DNA of 36,995 nt from Funneliformis mosseae (lineage: Eukaryota > Glomeromycota > Glomeromycetes > Glomerales > Glomeraceae): positions 1 to 36,995 of the forward strand of contig CAJVPP010000300.1 in assembly GCA_910592005.1 (NCBI GenBank). Direction: 5' to 3'. Below the pieces are notes generated by a model. It made no database searches, was not told where the DNA came from, and was given only the letters and a program-made list of their open reading frames with translations. Positions 21,628-33,990 of the stretch are shown here, one piece after another. The position numbers and the translations under genes are program-made. Each line of letters opens with the position of its first letter. Position 1 is the stretch's first letter.

Positions 21628-23200
21628 TCAGCTGTTTATGCGGAGAGATGAAGATCTAAGCAAATTCCTTGAATGCTACAATTGGTCACAGTTCCGTTCA
21701 AAAAAAAATTATCTCAAGATTGTCGATTTTATTAAATTTATGAAGTGCAAAGAACACTTTTTCAAAAAATAAATAAATAAATAAATAAATTTTTGGATGT
21801 TCCGTTTGTATAGTTTTCCGATTAGAGATTTATTCAGGATTTACCCCCCTAATAATCGATATTTCTCCGAGATTTCATTTTGTAAATTGAAATTCATTGT
21901 ATCATTCTTTTTTTTTTTTTATTATTTTTAGATATTCGGTCAGCTGCGAGAATGATGTCAATCCAGGTAATTAATTAACATTAAAAAAAATAAAATGGCT
22001 TAATTCTTTTTTTAAAAAAAAATCCAATCAAGATTTGACAAGATTTCACTCGTCTTTTCCTGAACAGTTTATCCGCTCCACCATATGGTAACTTCTTACA
22101 CCCCACAAACGGATACACGAAAAATTGAGATCATATGCTTTTAATTTTAGCACTATGCTTTATTTAGAATAATTTTCTTATCAAAAACCTTAAACCTTTT
22201 TTATTTAGATTCAATTGTAATTGTGGGTTACTCAAACAAATCTAGACGCAAAAAAAAAAAAATAATTATCGCAAATTCATCAGGAAAAAATAAAAATTTT
22301 TTTTTTTTCGAAACAAAGAAACACCTCCACCCACCCTCCCCTTCCCCCTCTTCGGAAGTTGTGTCTATCGAAAAAATCGTCATCATAAGTACTCGATTGG
22401 AATTAATATCATTACAAATGTGATAAAATTTTGTACACGTAGATCATCACCCCTTTCTTTTGTTTACCCCAGATTTCATTTCTCTTGAAACTTTGTCTCA
22501 CATTTAAAAACTGACAACATTTTTTCAGGTTTTTTTTTAGTTTAGAGTGTGTCTCCTTGAATTAAGGGATAATTTAATAGTCCCTTGATATAATTGTCCC
22601 CCAGATATTACCAAAGAAGGTTTCGTGAAACATTCAATAGGGTTTGTTCGTAGGCGGTTTGCATTGTGCAACCTGAATCCACTACAGCTTTCAATTAAAA
22701 GAAAAAAAAAAATAAATAAATGTCGTACTTAATTTATAAATAAATAACAATATAACTATACTAAATAACTCAACTTAGGATCAAAGTTTTGAATCAACGT
22801 CTTGCGCTTGCATTTATATTTGTCCTACACTCGACCCTTTTCCTATCAATCGCCACGAATATCTTTTGCTTGAATGTTACTGTATGCAAATGTTGTGTTC
22901 AATTCATTATCTCTTTTTTCTCTTTAAATTGTTGAAAACCTGATTTTTTGATTGATACCTGAAACATTTTTTATAATGTCAATGGAAAACCTTGATTCTA
23001 GTTGATAAAATGATAAAAACCGGTTTTTTTTATAATTCGCTTTGTAAGTTTTGTCGTGTTACCGTGTTACATTATTTATTAATTTAGATTTGAAAGAACT
23101 GCTGTTGTTGGTTGTGAAGGGTCTTATTTGTTTACCTGTAATAATGGAGAAATATTCTTTTGTAGAATAATTGTAAATAATTGATCCTTGAATGATTTGT
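20476..23200. other. Promoter of the 264-aa gene and long intergenic region
   Basis: The first 300 bases are unusually balanced in composition and include CCAAT on the minus strand (20718-20722, about 245 bases upstream of the ATG), so this is the probable promoter. Overlapping minus-strand frames at 20301-20785 look like by-products of this composition. Beyond about 20900 lie poly-T, a 28-base A run (21596-21623) and an (AAAT)n run (about 21766-21791). Possible small exons at 21942-22700 are listed separately. Confidence 0.5.
21932..22690 (+). other. Possible spliced small transcript, uncertain
   Basis: Three short non-A/T-rich blocks are bounded by splice-like signals: 21932-21966 (after TTTTTAG, before GTAATT, containing ATGATGTCAATCCAG), 22068-22089 (after GAACAG, before GTAACT) and 22609-22688 (after CCCCCAG). 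The first two join as MMSIQFIRSTI, and the third reads ITKEGFVKHSIGFVRRRFAL in one frame. No combination I tried gives a continuous frame across all three, because the second junction yields TGA. It may be a spliced non-coding RNA, a gene with a missed exon, or chance. Confidence 0.2.
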
Positions 23201-25012
23201 TTCATTAACTACGAAATGATAACTTTTGATTTATATATATGCATTATTTATTTTTTATTTGGTTTAAATAAATTTATCGTTAAAATTTTATAAATAGAAA
23301 ACTTACTTATTATAATTTTATACATTTTTTAAAAAAATCTAAATATATATAAATTAAATTATTTGATAAGAATCTATATGAACATTATTAATTACTAACG
23401 TTAATGAACATTCTGACTTTAGAAAATATTTTATAACATTTTTATTATAACATTTTTCTTTTTTAACATTATAATATAATAATATTTTATTTTTAATATT
23501 TGATTATATAAGGTAAACTGCAACAAAACCAGACAAAGTAAATATTGGTATTACCAAAGATTTTAGAGAAATTATTGTTTACTAAAATAGAGTTGTATAC
23601 AAATTTTGGTCATTTTTATCTTTAAACCAAAATATACATATTTATATTTCTTTTACTTTACATTTCTTCTTCAACTTCAAAATTTAAGTTTTAAAAATTA
23701 GTTTAAATTATTTGAAATTAATTGATAATTACAAACATTATGTACATTATAAAATAACATTATTAATATTATTAATTCTATATTTTTATTATTAATCTTT
23801 AATATTTACAATTTATTATCATTATTATATTATTATGTTATAATTAGAATATTTCATTATAATAAACAAAATCTAAATATATTCTAATTAAATTACTTTC
23901 ACTTGTGATATTTCTATTCTTATATTTGCATAAACTCAAAATATAATAACTAATAAATTGGATTCAATCTTAATGTTTACTTTTTACTAATTCAACCAGA
24001 ATAATTAAACTCTATTTAATATTAACTAAATTATTATTAAGTAATACAATTCAAAAAAATTTAATAATTATTTATTTAATTAATGGATATATATATATAT
24101 ATAAGGATAACCTTCTCATAAAAAGTAAATTCATTTATAAATTAATATATTATCTCAATATTATTTATTATAATATTTATTTTATTGATATTAAAAATAA
24201 TTATTATATATTCATAAAACACATTTGATTTAGTTTAAGAATAAGCTCATAATTATAAGATCAACAAATTAAATTTTTCTTATTTAAATTTAAAATCAGT
24301 ATAATTCAACTGCAAAATCAGGTTGTATACAAAACTTATGAAATTTTACCTTTAAAATATCTTATTGTATTAAATAAATTTATATGTAATTTTATAAATT
24401 TAGTATAATTATATGTTATAATTTCTTAATATTATTATGAAAATATAAAAGAAATTAATAATTTAAGTATATTATTAATTTCTTTAAGTATTATATAAAA
24501 ATCTTAATATTAATTTAAAAGTTTAAATAATAATATTACAATTTTTTTTTGAATTAAATTACAAATTTTAAACCTTAGTTATAATATTTATTTTTTATCC
24601 ATAATTTCAATTAATTAGTAAATCTGATATTATCTAATAAACTAAATAAATACAAATATCTATTTAATTTTAGCTTTAATAAAGCTTATTTATATAAATA
24701 CTAATATAAAACTAATAATTACTTATAAATAATAAAAGACTTATTTATATTTTAATTGAAATCTATTATTAATAAAAGAAATTTTTTTGAAAATAATATA
24801 TATTATTTACAAAAAAATTTATAACTTTTAATATTATATAAAATTTATTAAGTAACGTTAAATGATCTTTTAACTATATTAAATAATAATCAATATTAAT
24901 TTTAATCATCTGTTTTTTTTATATTTTTTATATAGTCTATTATTCTATTTATATATTTCATTTAATTATTATTACACAAAAAAGACATAGATAATAATGA
25001 TCAAAAGGATAA
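23201..25012. other. AT-rich repeat block, left part
   Basis: From about 23220 the sequence becomes almost pure A/T with stops everywhere. A roughly 45-bp imperfect direct repeat containing GTTGTATACAAA and a following CTTTAAA occurs at about 23580-23625 and again at about 24312-24352, 730 bases apart, hinting at a worn element. No coding sequence is legible. Confidence 0.5.
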
Positions 25013-25442
25013 CATCAATCCCTAAGAAATTATATATATCTTATACGTCTTTTATATCATTTATAGCATATATTTCTTTTATACAATATATTTTATTTAT
25101 TTTTTTTATTATATTTATGTTATTTATTTCATATATTATATATATTTCTCTTATATCTCGATAACTTTATGTATTTTATTTTATATAAATAGAGGATATT
25201 TTCTTTTAGTTTAACAGTGTGTTTAATAGTTAGTTTTATTAAATAATTTAGTTTATTCCTTTAACATAATTGTATAGTACAGAGCGCTAACTGAGGTAGT
25301 ATTCTATTGTCATCATTATTAAATAAACTGTTAATTAATTGATATTCTTTTAAATTTAATTACAAATTAAACCTTCTGTTTACTACTTATAAATATTACT
25401 TCGCTTATTACTCATAAGCATCTTAAAGAATTAATCATAACA
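25013..25442 (+). repeat. LTR copy A (about 430 bp), apparently solo
   Basis: Aligned by eye with copies B and C through shared blocks: CAGTGTGT, ACAGAGCGCTAACT, AAATAAACTGTTAATT, ATTACTTCGCTTATTACTC and a terminus near AATCATAACA. The terminal CA is intact here, whereas B and C have TA. It contains AATAAA signals as an LTR should. No internal domain is legible on either side, so it is called a solo LTR; borders are accurate to perhaps 10-20 bases. Confidence 0.7.
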
Positions 25443-25453
25443 TTATTTTAATA

Positions 25454-25540
25454 TTTATAATTTATTTTATTCCTTTTATTATTTTTATAATTTATTTTAT
25501 TCCTTTTATTATTTTTATAATTTATTTTATTTTTATTATT
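25454..25540. repeat. 30-bp tandem repeat, about 2.9 copies
   Basis: The unit TTTATAATTTATTTTATTCC plus CTTTTATTATT-like tail repeats at 25454-25483 and 25484-25513 without change, with a partial third copy. It directly follows LTR copy A. Confidence 0.8.
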
Positions 25541-26271
25541 TTATTACATTATCAATAAAGCAATTAATTAATAATAATGAAATCACATGAATAACATAGT
25601 ATAATGATTTCTTAATCTAGAATTTTAAAAATACTGAGAATTTTACGAATCTAAAAATACAGAAGATCTACATAATTCTGCAGATCTTATAAATACTGAT
25701 GATAATCCTAATTTTACAAGTTAAATAAAGTCTAGAATATTTAATGTTATACTTATTTTTAATATTCTACTTTTTATTATTATTTTTTTATATTTTAAAT
25801 TTTTATTATTTTATAAATATTTATTATTTTCAGTATATTTATTTTACTTATATTTTATTTATCAAATTAATTAGTTTACAGCATAATAAATAGTTAGCCA
25901 TAACAAAAGAAATTTGTATAAATAAATAAACTTTTTGCTTATGTTGTAAATTAACTTTTTACAAGTCAAAGTAACTCTTTTATAGATTAAAAATGAGTTT
26001 TAATATTAATAAAGAAATCAATTAAAACTTATATTTTTCTGCCTCTTCATATCTTCATATAGTCTGACATAATCCCTATATATTATTTGTAATTAAGTTT
26101 ATCATCTAAATTCTTTAATTAAATTATTTATAATCTCATCTTTCAAGTCTTTATACTTGATAAATTTGTTTAAGTTAATGTGTAAATTTAGTAAAGTTAA
26201 GAGTTAGGTAGATTCTAATATCTTAATCATAGTAAGCTACAATTAATAATCTCAAGTAAAGATTTAAGAAT

Positions 26272-26651
26272 ATAATCAACTCAAATTGAAGAATTCTATA
26301 ATGACTATTTCTTTTATTTATTATATTATATTTATCTTATTTATTTCTTTATATCTTTTATTATATCAATAACTTTATGTATTTATTTTATATAAATAGA
26401 AAACATTTTCTTTTAGTTTAGCAGTGTGTCTAATTCATATTTTCTTTAGATAGTTTTATTTTAATCTTTCTAATATACTTATATAATACAGAGCACTAAC
26501 TAAAGAAATATTCATTTGTTATTATTATTAAATAAACTGTTAATTGATCAACACTCTTCTAAAATTAATTATAAAATAAATCTTCTGCTTACCATTTAAA
26601 AATATTGCTTCACTTATCACTTATAAACAATCTAAAGAACTAACCATAATA
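26272..26651 (+). repeat. LTR copy B, probable 5' LTR
   Basis: It shares with copies A and C the blocks GCAGTGTGTCTAATTCATAT, ACAGAGCACTAACTAAAG, AAATAAACTGTTAATTGATC, ATATTGCTTCACTTATCACT and the end CTAACCATAATA. The first 25-30 bases are poorly matched, so the left border is approximate. A decayed coding-like stretch follows immediately, which makes this the likely 5' LTR of the element whose 3' LTR is copy C. Confidence 0.7.
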
Positions 26652-29600
26652 CTTGATGCCTTCTATTAGAAATTTTAATCAATTAAAAAAATAATTTATT
26701 ATAATAATTACAGTTAAAAATTAATATTATTAATAAAGGACAATATGTTATTATTTATAATAAAGAAACTAAAGAAGATTGTATTTTAACTACATATTTA
26801 CAAATTATTCAAACAACTTTAGATATAACAATATAAAAATAGAAAAATTTATTATATGTAGATATACAGTATATTTATAGTAAACAGTATTAAATTAAAA
26901 TTTTCTTTAGAAATAAATATGAAGAAGATTTTTCTATGATAGTATTAAAAAATATTGAAAAGACCTTTATAAATTAAATAAAAAGAAAGAAAGACTAAAA
27001 AGTTATTTAATAAAGAACAAAAGAAAATATCAATATTTAAAGATTAAAAAAAGAAATTATACAGCAATTTTTTGAAATAACAAAAAGTCAAGTTCAAAGA
27101 TTCTAATTCAATTGAAACTTAAGAAAGAGAAAATAATTTAGATAAAAGTACTAAATCAGAATATCAGTTAAATGTAGATTTAAAAAATCTTTTCAACAAA
27201 ATTTTAATAAATTCTGAGTATAGATAATATTTACAATAAAATATTTGAATTATATCAAAAAAAAAAATGAAATTGATGAATATAAAGATATTAAAGTAAA
27301 TTCTAAAAATAATATTTAATTTGTTCAAAAATATAAAAATAATAAAGAGATAAAAATTAAAGAAGAATTAAAGTTATTATATAAAAGTTTAAAAAAACTA
27401 ACAATATTATTAAATTATTTATAATAAAGTATTATATTTTATTTAAAAAGAAAATTGCAAAGTTATTATTATAATATTAAAGAATTTCATAATATAGAAT
27501 ACTAATAGAAAAGTAAAAAAGAAGAGTATTAATAGTATAATTAGTAGCTTTTAAAATAATAATAATAATAACAATCATTCATATTACAATTATTAGTAAA
27601 TAAATATATAGTAATTTTATTAATATTAAAAAAAAATTTATATTTTAATTTAATTGACCTTCATAAGAAATAAGGCATATTGGAAATTGATAATGATTAC
27701 TCTTCTCTACAAGTTGATGTTAAATAAAACTGAAACATCTTTAAAGATACTTTAGGGTCTCTAAATTGACATTTTATTCTCAATGAATAAACTGGAAGTC
27801 TTCATTAAGATTTTTATAATTCTTTAAAGTTTTTGATTCTTATTTTTTTCTAAAGTAAGTCTTTCCTTAAGTATTTACACTCAAGGAAAAATTTAGCAGT
27901 TTGATCTAAGGAAATTAATAGTTAATTTTTAAAGTTAAAATTTTCACTTAAAGATCTTTTTGAATTTAAATTTTCTTTTGAATTTTTTGATAAAAACCTT
28001 CAGTTTGATAAAGAATAAAAGGTAAAAGTGTTAGTCATTGCTGTAATTAACTAAGTAAGGTTAAATTAATCATCACATTTCACTAAAAAATAGCATTGGT
28101 TATATATATCCAAAAGCTTATGATAAGCTAGCATATGTTTTATATATATTAAAGCTTTCAGATTAAACTATTCTTAAATTTACCTGTTTTATTTTAAGAA
28201 ATTTTTTCACTTCAAAACTTTCTATATTAAGCTACACTCTAACGTTGAGAAGACAGAAATTATTTCTTATTTACTCAAGTCATTTAGAAAAAATATAATT
28301 TAAAAATTTGTAATAAATTTTTAAGAAAGGAAAAATTTAAAGAAAATAGATAAGATTCAAATAAAATATTTATAGATAAAAAATGCATATAAAGATTTCT
28401 TAAGAATATGAAAACTCCTTTTTTGTAAAAAAATAAACAATTAGTTATTGGTCTAAAAATTGTTATTGATTATTGCAAAATATTTTAAGGAATACAAACT
28501 CATTTTATTAATGATTACATAATATCTATATGATATTTTTTTGATCAATATTTTTTTGTTTAGTATAAATTTAAAATTTTTAGCAAGCTGCATAATTTTA
28601 AAGTTTAACAAAATACATACATGAAAATTAAGAAATATAAAAATATTAAATTTCTTGAAAAAGAAAATTACTTGTAATATTAACATAATTTATATATTAA
28701 AAAAAAATTAAATTGCATAATCAGTTGATCAAAATTTTGTGTTTAATATTTTCTCATGATAGATTTCTTAAATATTAGATTTCAATGAGTTTTTCTGATA
28801 TAAAAGAAGATTAGTATATTATAAATAAAATTAGATTGAAATAGTTAAACTATTAAATATATATTTTATTTATAAATGATCAACTAATATATTACTCAGC
28901 TACATTTACTAGTCCAATCTAAAAAACCACTTATGAAAAAAAACTTCAAAAAATATTTTAAATAAAAATAATTTTCCTAATCACTATGTAACAGAAGTTA
29001 ATACTTGTTCTTCCTATAAATCTTTAAAAATAACCACTTTTTCAATAATACTTTCCTTTGATAATGATTTTCAAATATAGCATATTTATCCTTTGATGAA
29101 GTCGATCTATATAAATATTTTAATCAGATATGAAATGTACTAATCTGTCTATCATAACTAATCTATTTTTTCTTCATTTTATGCTTAAGTTTATAAGGAT
29201 ACAAACTGTTTATAAATTTTATTTTTTACTAAGAATAAAAAATTCTCATATATATTCAACTTTCGTTTAAAGATTATTTTTTAAGTGATTATTAAAAGAC
29301 ATTTCTTTTAATAAAATTTATTATTAAGAAAAGGAAATTTTAATTAAAAAATTTTAGATCTTAAATATTTAGATCATATGTAAAAAGTTATATTTAAGAA
29401 AATAATTTATCATATAATCATTATTAGAAAATCATTTAAAATCAAAGTATTTATATAGAATTATAAATCTTATAATTCTGAAAATCAATAAATTTTAACC
29501 TTATATAAAGTTAAAAAACCTATACTTATAAGATTGATTGTGAATAGTAAGAATACAATATACTTCTTTTTGATAAGTCTTATGTAAATATAGTATGCAT

Positions 29601-29859
29601 TTTGCAAAATATTTTTGAAATCTAAAAAAAAAAATTTAATTTTTGAAAAACAAAAATTTCTTTTTTTTATTATAATATTTGAGAAAAGTTGATAATATTA
29701 GAAAGGATATTATAGATTAATAAATTATAGACTTAAATTTTAAGATAATAAAAAATTAATTATTAATAAAGATATAAGTATTTTTGTAGAAATACAAAAT
29801 TTTGAAGAGAAGTGATATTATATAAGAGAAGACATTAATGATAATGATTTAAAAAAAGA
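26652..29859 (+). mobile_element. Decayed internal region of an LTR retrotransposon (tentative)
   Basis: This lies between LTR copies B and C. At about 26730-27560 the plus strand reads as broken protein, for example NKETKEDCILTTYLQIIQTT and further on many Lys/Glu-rich pieces, with stops and frame changes. SYYYNIKEFHNIEY at about 27460-27505 might be a worn gag zinc knuckle with Cys turned to Tyr, but the spacing is imperfect. No reverse transcriptase or integrase motif is legible in 27560-29480. A purine run AAAAAAAGA (29851-29859) sits directly before the 3' LTR, as a polypurine tract would. The overall assignment rests mainly on the LTR pair. Confidence 0.45.
29480..29625 (+). repeat. Decayed copy of the SINE found at 14657-14870
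   Basis: From TTATATAAAGTTAAAAAACC to about GCATTTTGCAAAA it follows the SINE body base for base with almost only C-to-T and G-to-A differences: CTGTAGGCTCCCCTTT becomes CAATATACTTCTTTTT and GTCGTTGCGGATTG becomes GATTGATTGTGAAT. The pol III promoter part upstream is barely recognisable. Confidence 0.75.
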
Positions 29860-31454
29860 TGATAATCCTAAAGAAATCATTTATTTCTTATATGTCTTCT
29901 ATATCATCTATGCTATCTATCATAAAATCTCAAATTTAAACATCTATCAAATTTAAGCATTTCTATCACTTTTGCTATAATGTTTATATAAAATAAAATT
30001 TAACATTCCCAAATTTAAGCACTTTAAATATAAAATTTTGTCTATTCTAAAAACTAAATAAAAGACAATTTTGTGTGACTAAATTAAATTTACATAAATT
30101 TTTCACTTTAAATTAGAATTAAATGGTATTAATTAATTAAAAAAATGTCTTATAAAAAAGTAAGTGTAAGATAGCGTATATTATATTCATTTGAAAAAAA
30201 ATTTAATAGTAGTTAAGTATGCTCAAGAATATAAAAGAAATACTACAGCAAAATATTTTAATTTAAATGCTCTAATAGTAGAAAAATGGATAAAGTAAAG
30301 TAATAAATAGAAAGAAGAAAACAAAAAAAAAGTGTTAGAGCTTCAAAAAGAAAAATCTTTTATTCTGAAATAGAAAATCTTTTATATAATTAGATAATTA
30401 AACAAATAAAAAAGAACTTATTGTTAATTATATTTTAATAAAATTACAAATAGTTAAAATTCTCAAAGAACTTGCAATTCAAATATTATATTTAGTAAAA
30501 GAGTATGAATTTTAAAGACTTCTTTCTTGGATTTATTATTTTATAAAGAAATATGGTTTGTCATTAAAAGAAGGATCAAAATTTTACAAAAATTTGCCTG
30601 AAAATATAGAACAAAAATTAGATAAATTTAGACGATTTATTATAAGATTAAGAATATAATACAATTTTAATTTGAATAGTATTTTTAATATGAATGAAAC
30701 TTCAGTATGATTTTATATAACAGGAAATATAACGGTAATAATAAAGGAGTAAAATAATATATATTTGTACTACTAGAAATGATAAAAATCATTTTAATGT
30801 AATTTTAACTTATTCAGTAGGTATCAATTTTATTTTTTTATTTTTATATTTATTAATTCAAAACTAATATAATAAATTTAATATAATTATAAGATGGTAT
30901 AAAGTATTGTATTTTTAAGGATAACAACTTCCTTAAGGTAAAGTTATTCTAAAAGATGTTATTTGTTGATTCCAAAATAATGAATAGATAACTTCAGATT
31001 TAATGAAAAATTACATAGATTTTTTATTTAAAATTCAGAGTTTAAAAATTTATCAAAAGAATCTGTCATAATAGTTTATGATTCTTTTTACAGTTATTTA
31101 GAGAAAAGTGTTAAAATTAAATTCAAGTAACATAATTTTTAGTTAGCTATTATTCCTGTAGAATTAACTAGTATATATCAACCATTAGATGTATCTATTA
31201 ATAAACCTTTTAAAGATAATTTGCAAAATGAATGATATAAATGGATAAGTAAAGGTAATTCATGTATAACTGCAGTAGATAAAGGCAATGACATTTATTA
31301 GGTAATTTTTAGAGGGTGGAGGAGTAAGCGAAATTCTTAGATTATATATATTAAAATCTATTATGTGATATAGTTATTCATTATGTAATAAATCAGTCAC
31401 ATAATTATTGATAACTGTGGCTTAGCAAATTATTAATATATGTCATTTAGATAA

Positions 31455-31570
31455 TCTGTACATTTAAAATGCATTACATTTAAAATGCACACATTTAAAA
31501 TGTATACATTTAGAGTGTATACATTTAGAACACAAAATTTAGAACGTATATATTTAGAATTTACACATGC
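31455..31570. repeat. Degenerate 14-18 bp tandem repeat, ACATTTAAAATGCAC type
   Basis: About six to seven units: ACATTTAAAATGC, ACATTTAAAATGCAC, ACATTTAAAATGTAT, ACATTTAGAGTGTAT, ACATTTAGAACAC, then weaker copies. A TATATATAAAAG box follows at about 31570. The block sits downstream of the decayed minus-strand ORF and just inside the left terminus of the nested element, typical of subterminal transposase-binding repeats (inference). Confidence 0.7.
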
Positions 31571-31748
31571 ATATATATAAAAGATATTTATTCATTATCT
31601 GAAATATATTTTCTTAAAGATCTTTCGTTTAATAAAGAATTTTCTTTCTTTGTTGTGAAAGAAAAAGCGAAAAATCATCCATAGTCAAAGAATTTTACTT
31701 AATTTGACTTTTAGAGTTTCCTTTAGATTATTCATGAGAATGCTTTGT

Positions 31749-33990
31749 TTACTTGTGATTTGTCAAAAAGGTAAAAGTTAGAAAGTATTTGTTACATTCA
31801 GAGTAGTAAAGATATGAATAAGTTATTTTGTCAAGCAATGAACAGTGTGAATCATATTTAGGAATTTTTAAATAATCATAATACTCGAAAAAATGTACTG
31901 AATTTGTATAATGTCTATCCTTTACTTTTGTGATAGAAGGCAAAAAATCATCATTTACTTGAAGGAATTTCATAGCTTCTTTTGCACGAGATGGCCATAG
32001 TAGTTTATATTTATGCATCATTTAATGTTAAGAGAATACTTGCACAAATTGCAATAGTTTTCAATCTATGACCATAGTACAAAACATTCAGTTAAGTCAG
32101 TTATTTCTTCTTTTTCTTGTTTCTTTCATTTTTCTTATTTTTTAATTCTTTCACTTTCTTTTTATCTATACTCTCAAACTGCAGATTTTCGAATAAATTT
32201 TTAGACTCTTTGATATATTTAGTATCTACACGTTTTCCAAAGATCAAATTATGATTCCAAATATCACAAAGCGCCTCTCCAGCATATTTGAAATTTTGAA
32301 GAGCTAATTCCAGATTTATCACTTTGCCTTACATATTTAAGTGCACTCCAAAGTGATTTATTAGCAGTGTAATACCTGCTAACTTACCAAATAGTATTGC
32401 TATTCTCCTTTTTACAAGATTATACTGATTGTCTTAAGGCATGCGTTTATATACTCAGGTAATCCAGATTGAATTTTTTAAAGAGCTGACAATAAACTTT
32501 TATATTTTTTAGATACTTTAAGTTTTTATCTAGTTTTCCATCGACTAATAGCATCCAGATCAGTCAGATTTCTCTATTAAACTTCAGTATATCATCATAT
32601 TAGGAATCTTGAGTAAGGCATTCTAGATCCTTCATATGTGTAAGTGAGAATGTACCAAAAGATCACTGATGATGTATAAAGATAGCAAGCTGTCCTATTT
32701 ATAGATCATCATTTTTTTCATTCAGTTTTATTATAAGATAAACTGATAAAATTAGCTTTTGTCCAAACTCTACAGAAAAATCATGATCTGCTATGCTCAT
32801 AGATTTATTTACTGATTGTAACATTTGAAATGTCCATTCTATTGCAGATACACTTAGACCAATTTTTGCTTTATCATGAGAAATAACAACACTCGCATCA
32901 GCAAATAGTGAAGCAAATTTCTTTGCACATTTAATATATGTAAGGCAATAGTGTCCGTCAGGATGATCTTATATTTTTGTATGTGAAACTTTGGCTATTA
33001 CAACTCACGCTGGATGATAATATGCCTTACAGCAATTGAATTAGCTTGTTAAGATAGCAGATAATTGTTTTGTGTTATTCTCGCCATGTAAATATTGTAG
33101 TTTTCTTCAAGATTTTTATGCAGATTTTTGATTATCCAGACTTTAACTACTTTTTTCCTTCTTTTTTCATTTGCTGTCCTAAACTCGATTGAATTATAGA
33201 TATGGTCATATAAACTTGGTGTTTAAAAAGAAGTGAAGAACGACCAAGTCTATTATACTATATCAATTTCTGATTTTCAATAAGTATTTTCTTTTTTTTT
33301 CTTTGTATTTTTAAGCATAACTTACATTCTTTTGTAACTTAGTAATTCTCTCTTTGTTAGATTTGATTTTAGCTTAGAGATCCTCTATTTTTATATATGT
33401 TTCATACCAAAATTGAGAATCAGTTATAATATTATAGATTTGTTCAAATTTGGTAAGATTCTTCTCAGTTATTGCTATTTCATTTGCTGCCTTTTTTGAG
33501 CTGATGCATTAACAGGGATTTCTGATCCAAAATCTACTAGATGAATAATAGGAGAAGTAAAATGGGATTTTCTTTAGATACAAGACATTTTGGTCTCAAA
33601 GTTTGTATATCATATAGATCAAATGGCGTATCAAGGTAATTTCTAATAATATCATCAATTTCTGTTTCATTTTTAAATTTGATCTTGTTCTATTCTTGTG
33701 TAAATTCGTAACAAACTTTAATACAGTTAGGAATACCACTTCCTGTCTTAACTATAATGCTATATACATAAATATTTGTGAAATCCTGATACTTATTTGC
33801 TGGTGACTTATATATTAGTTTCTTATTAAACTTAGGATTAAAAAAAAAGGTTTGAATGATTTATTTTACTCTAATACAATATTGATGCTTTTTTTGAAAA
33901 AGGTTTTGCAGTGAAAGTATTAAAAAAATCAAACATGTTATAAAGATCTAAAACTAGTTTTTATAGACGTGAAAAACTTTCTTTCTGCAG
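31749..33990 (-). pseudogene. Decayed long ORF of the nested element, C-terminal zinc-finger-like motif
   Basis: Read on the minus strand with frame changes and stops. Pieces in order: IKFKNETEIDDIIRNYLDTP, FDLYDIQTLRPKCLVS, ISHDKAKIGLSVSAIEWTFQ, MSIADHDFSVEFGQKLILSV, LLVDGKLDKNLKYLKNI, FGKLAGITL, ALQNFKYAGEALCDIWNHNL (32101-32322) and, at 31749-32021, LWPSRAKEAMKFLQVND through HYTNSVHFFEYYDYLKIP to YSECNKYFLTFTFLTNHK. The last piece looks like a C2H2 finger with the first Cys turned to Tyr. I recall a large, uncharacterised repeat-borne family in Rhizophagus of this kind, but cannot verify it here. The acidic DHDF and VDG-LD motifs could be DDE-type catalytic residues, which is speculation. 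The gene is not functional. Confidence 0.65.

Noticed and set aside
22223..22423. 66-codon plus-strand frame
   Set aside because: Starts without ATG and is mostly Lys/Phe homopolymer translation.
28453..28686. 77-codon minus-strand frame
   Set aside because: Composed of Phe, Ile, Leu, Asn and Lys as any A/T-rich stretch would be; lies in a decayed repeat.
31455..31570. Regularly spaced repeats suggesting a CRISPR-like array
   Set aside because: Units are contiguous and degenerate without unique spacers, the host is eukaryotic, and the block lies at a transposon end.
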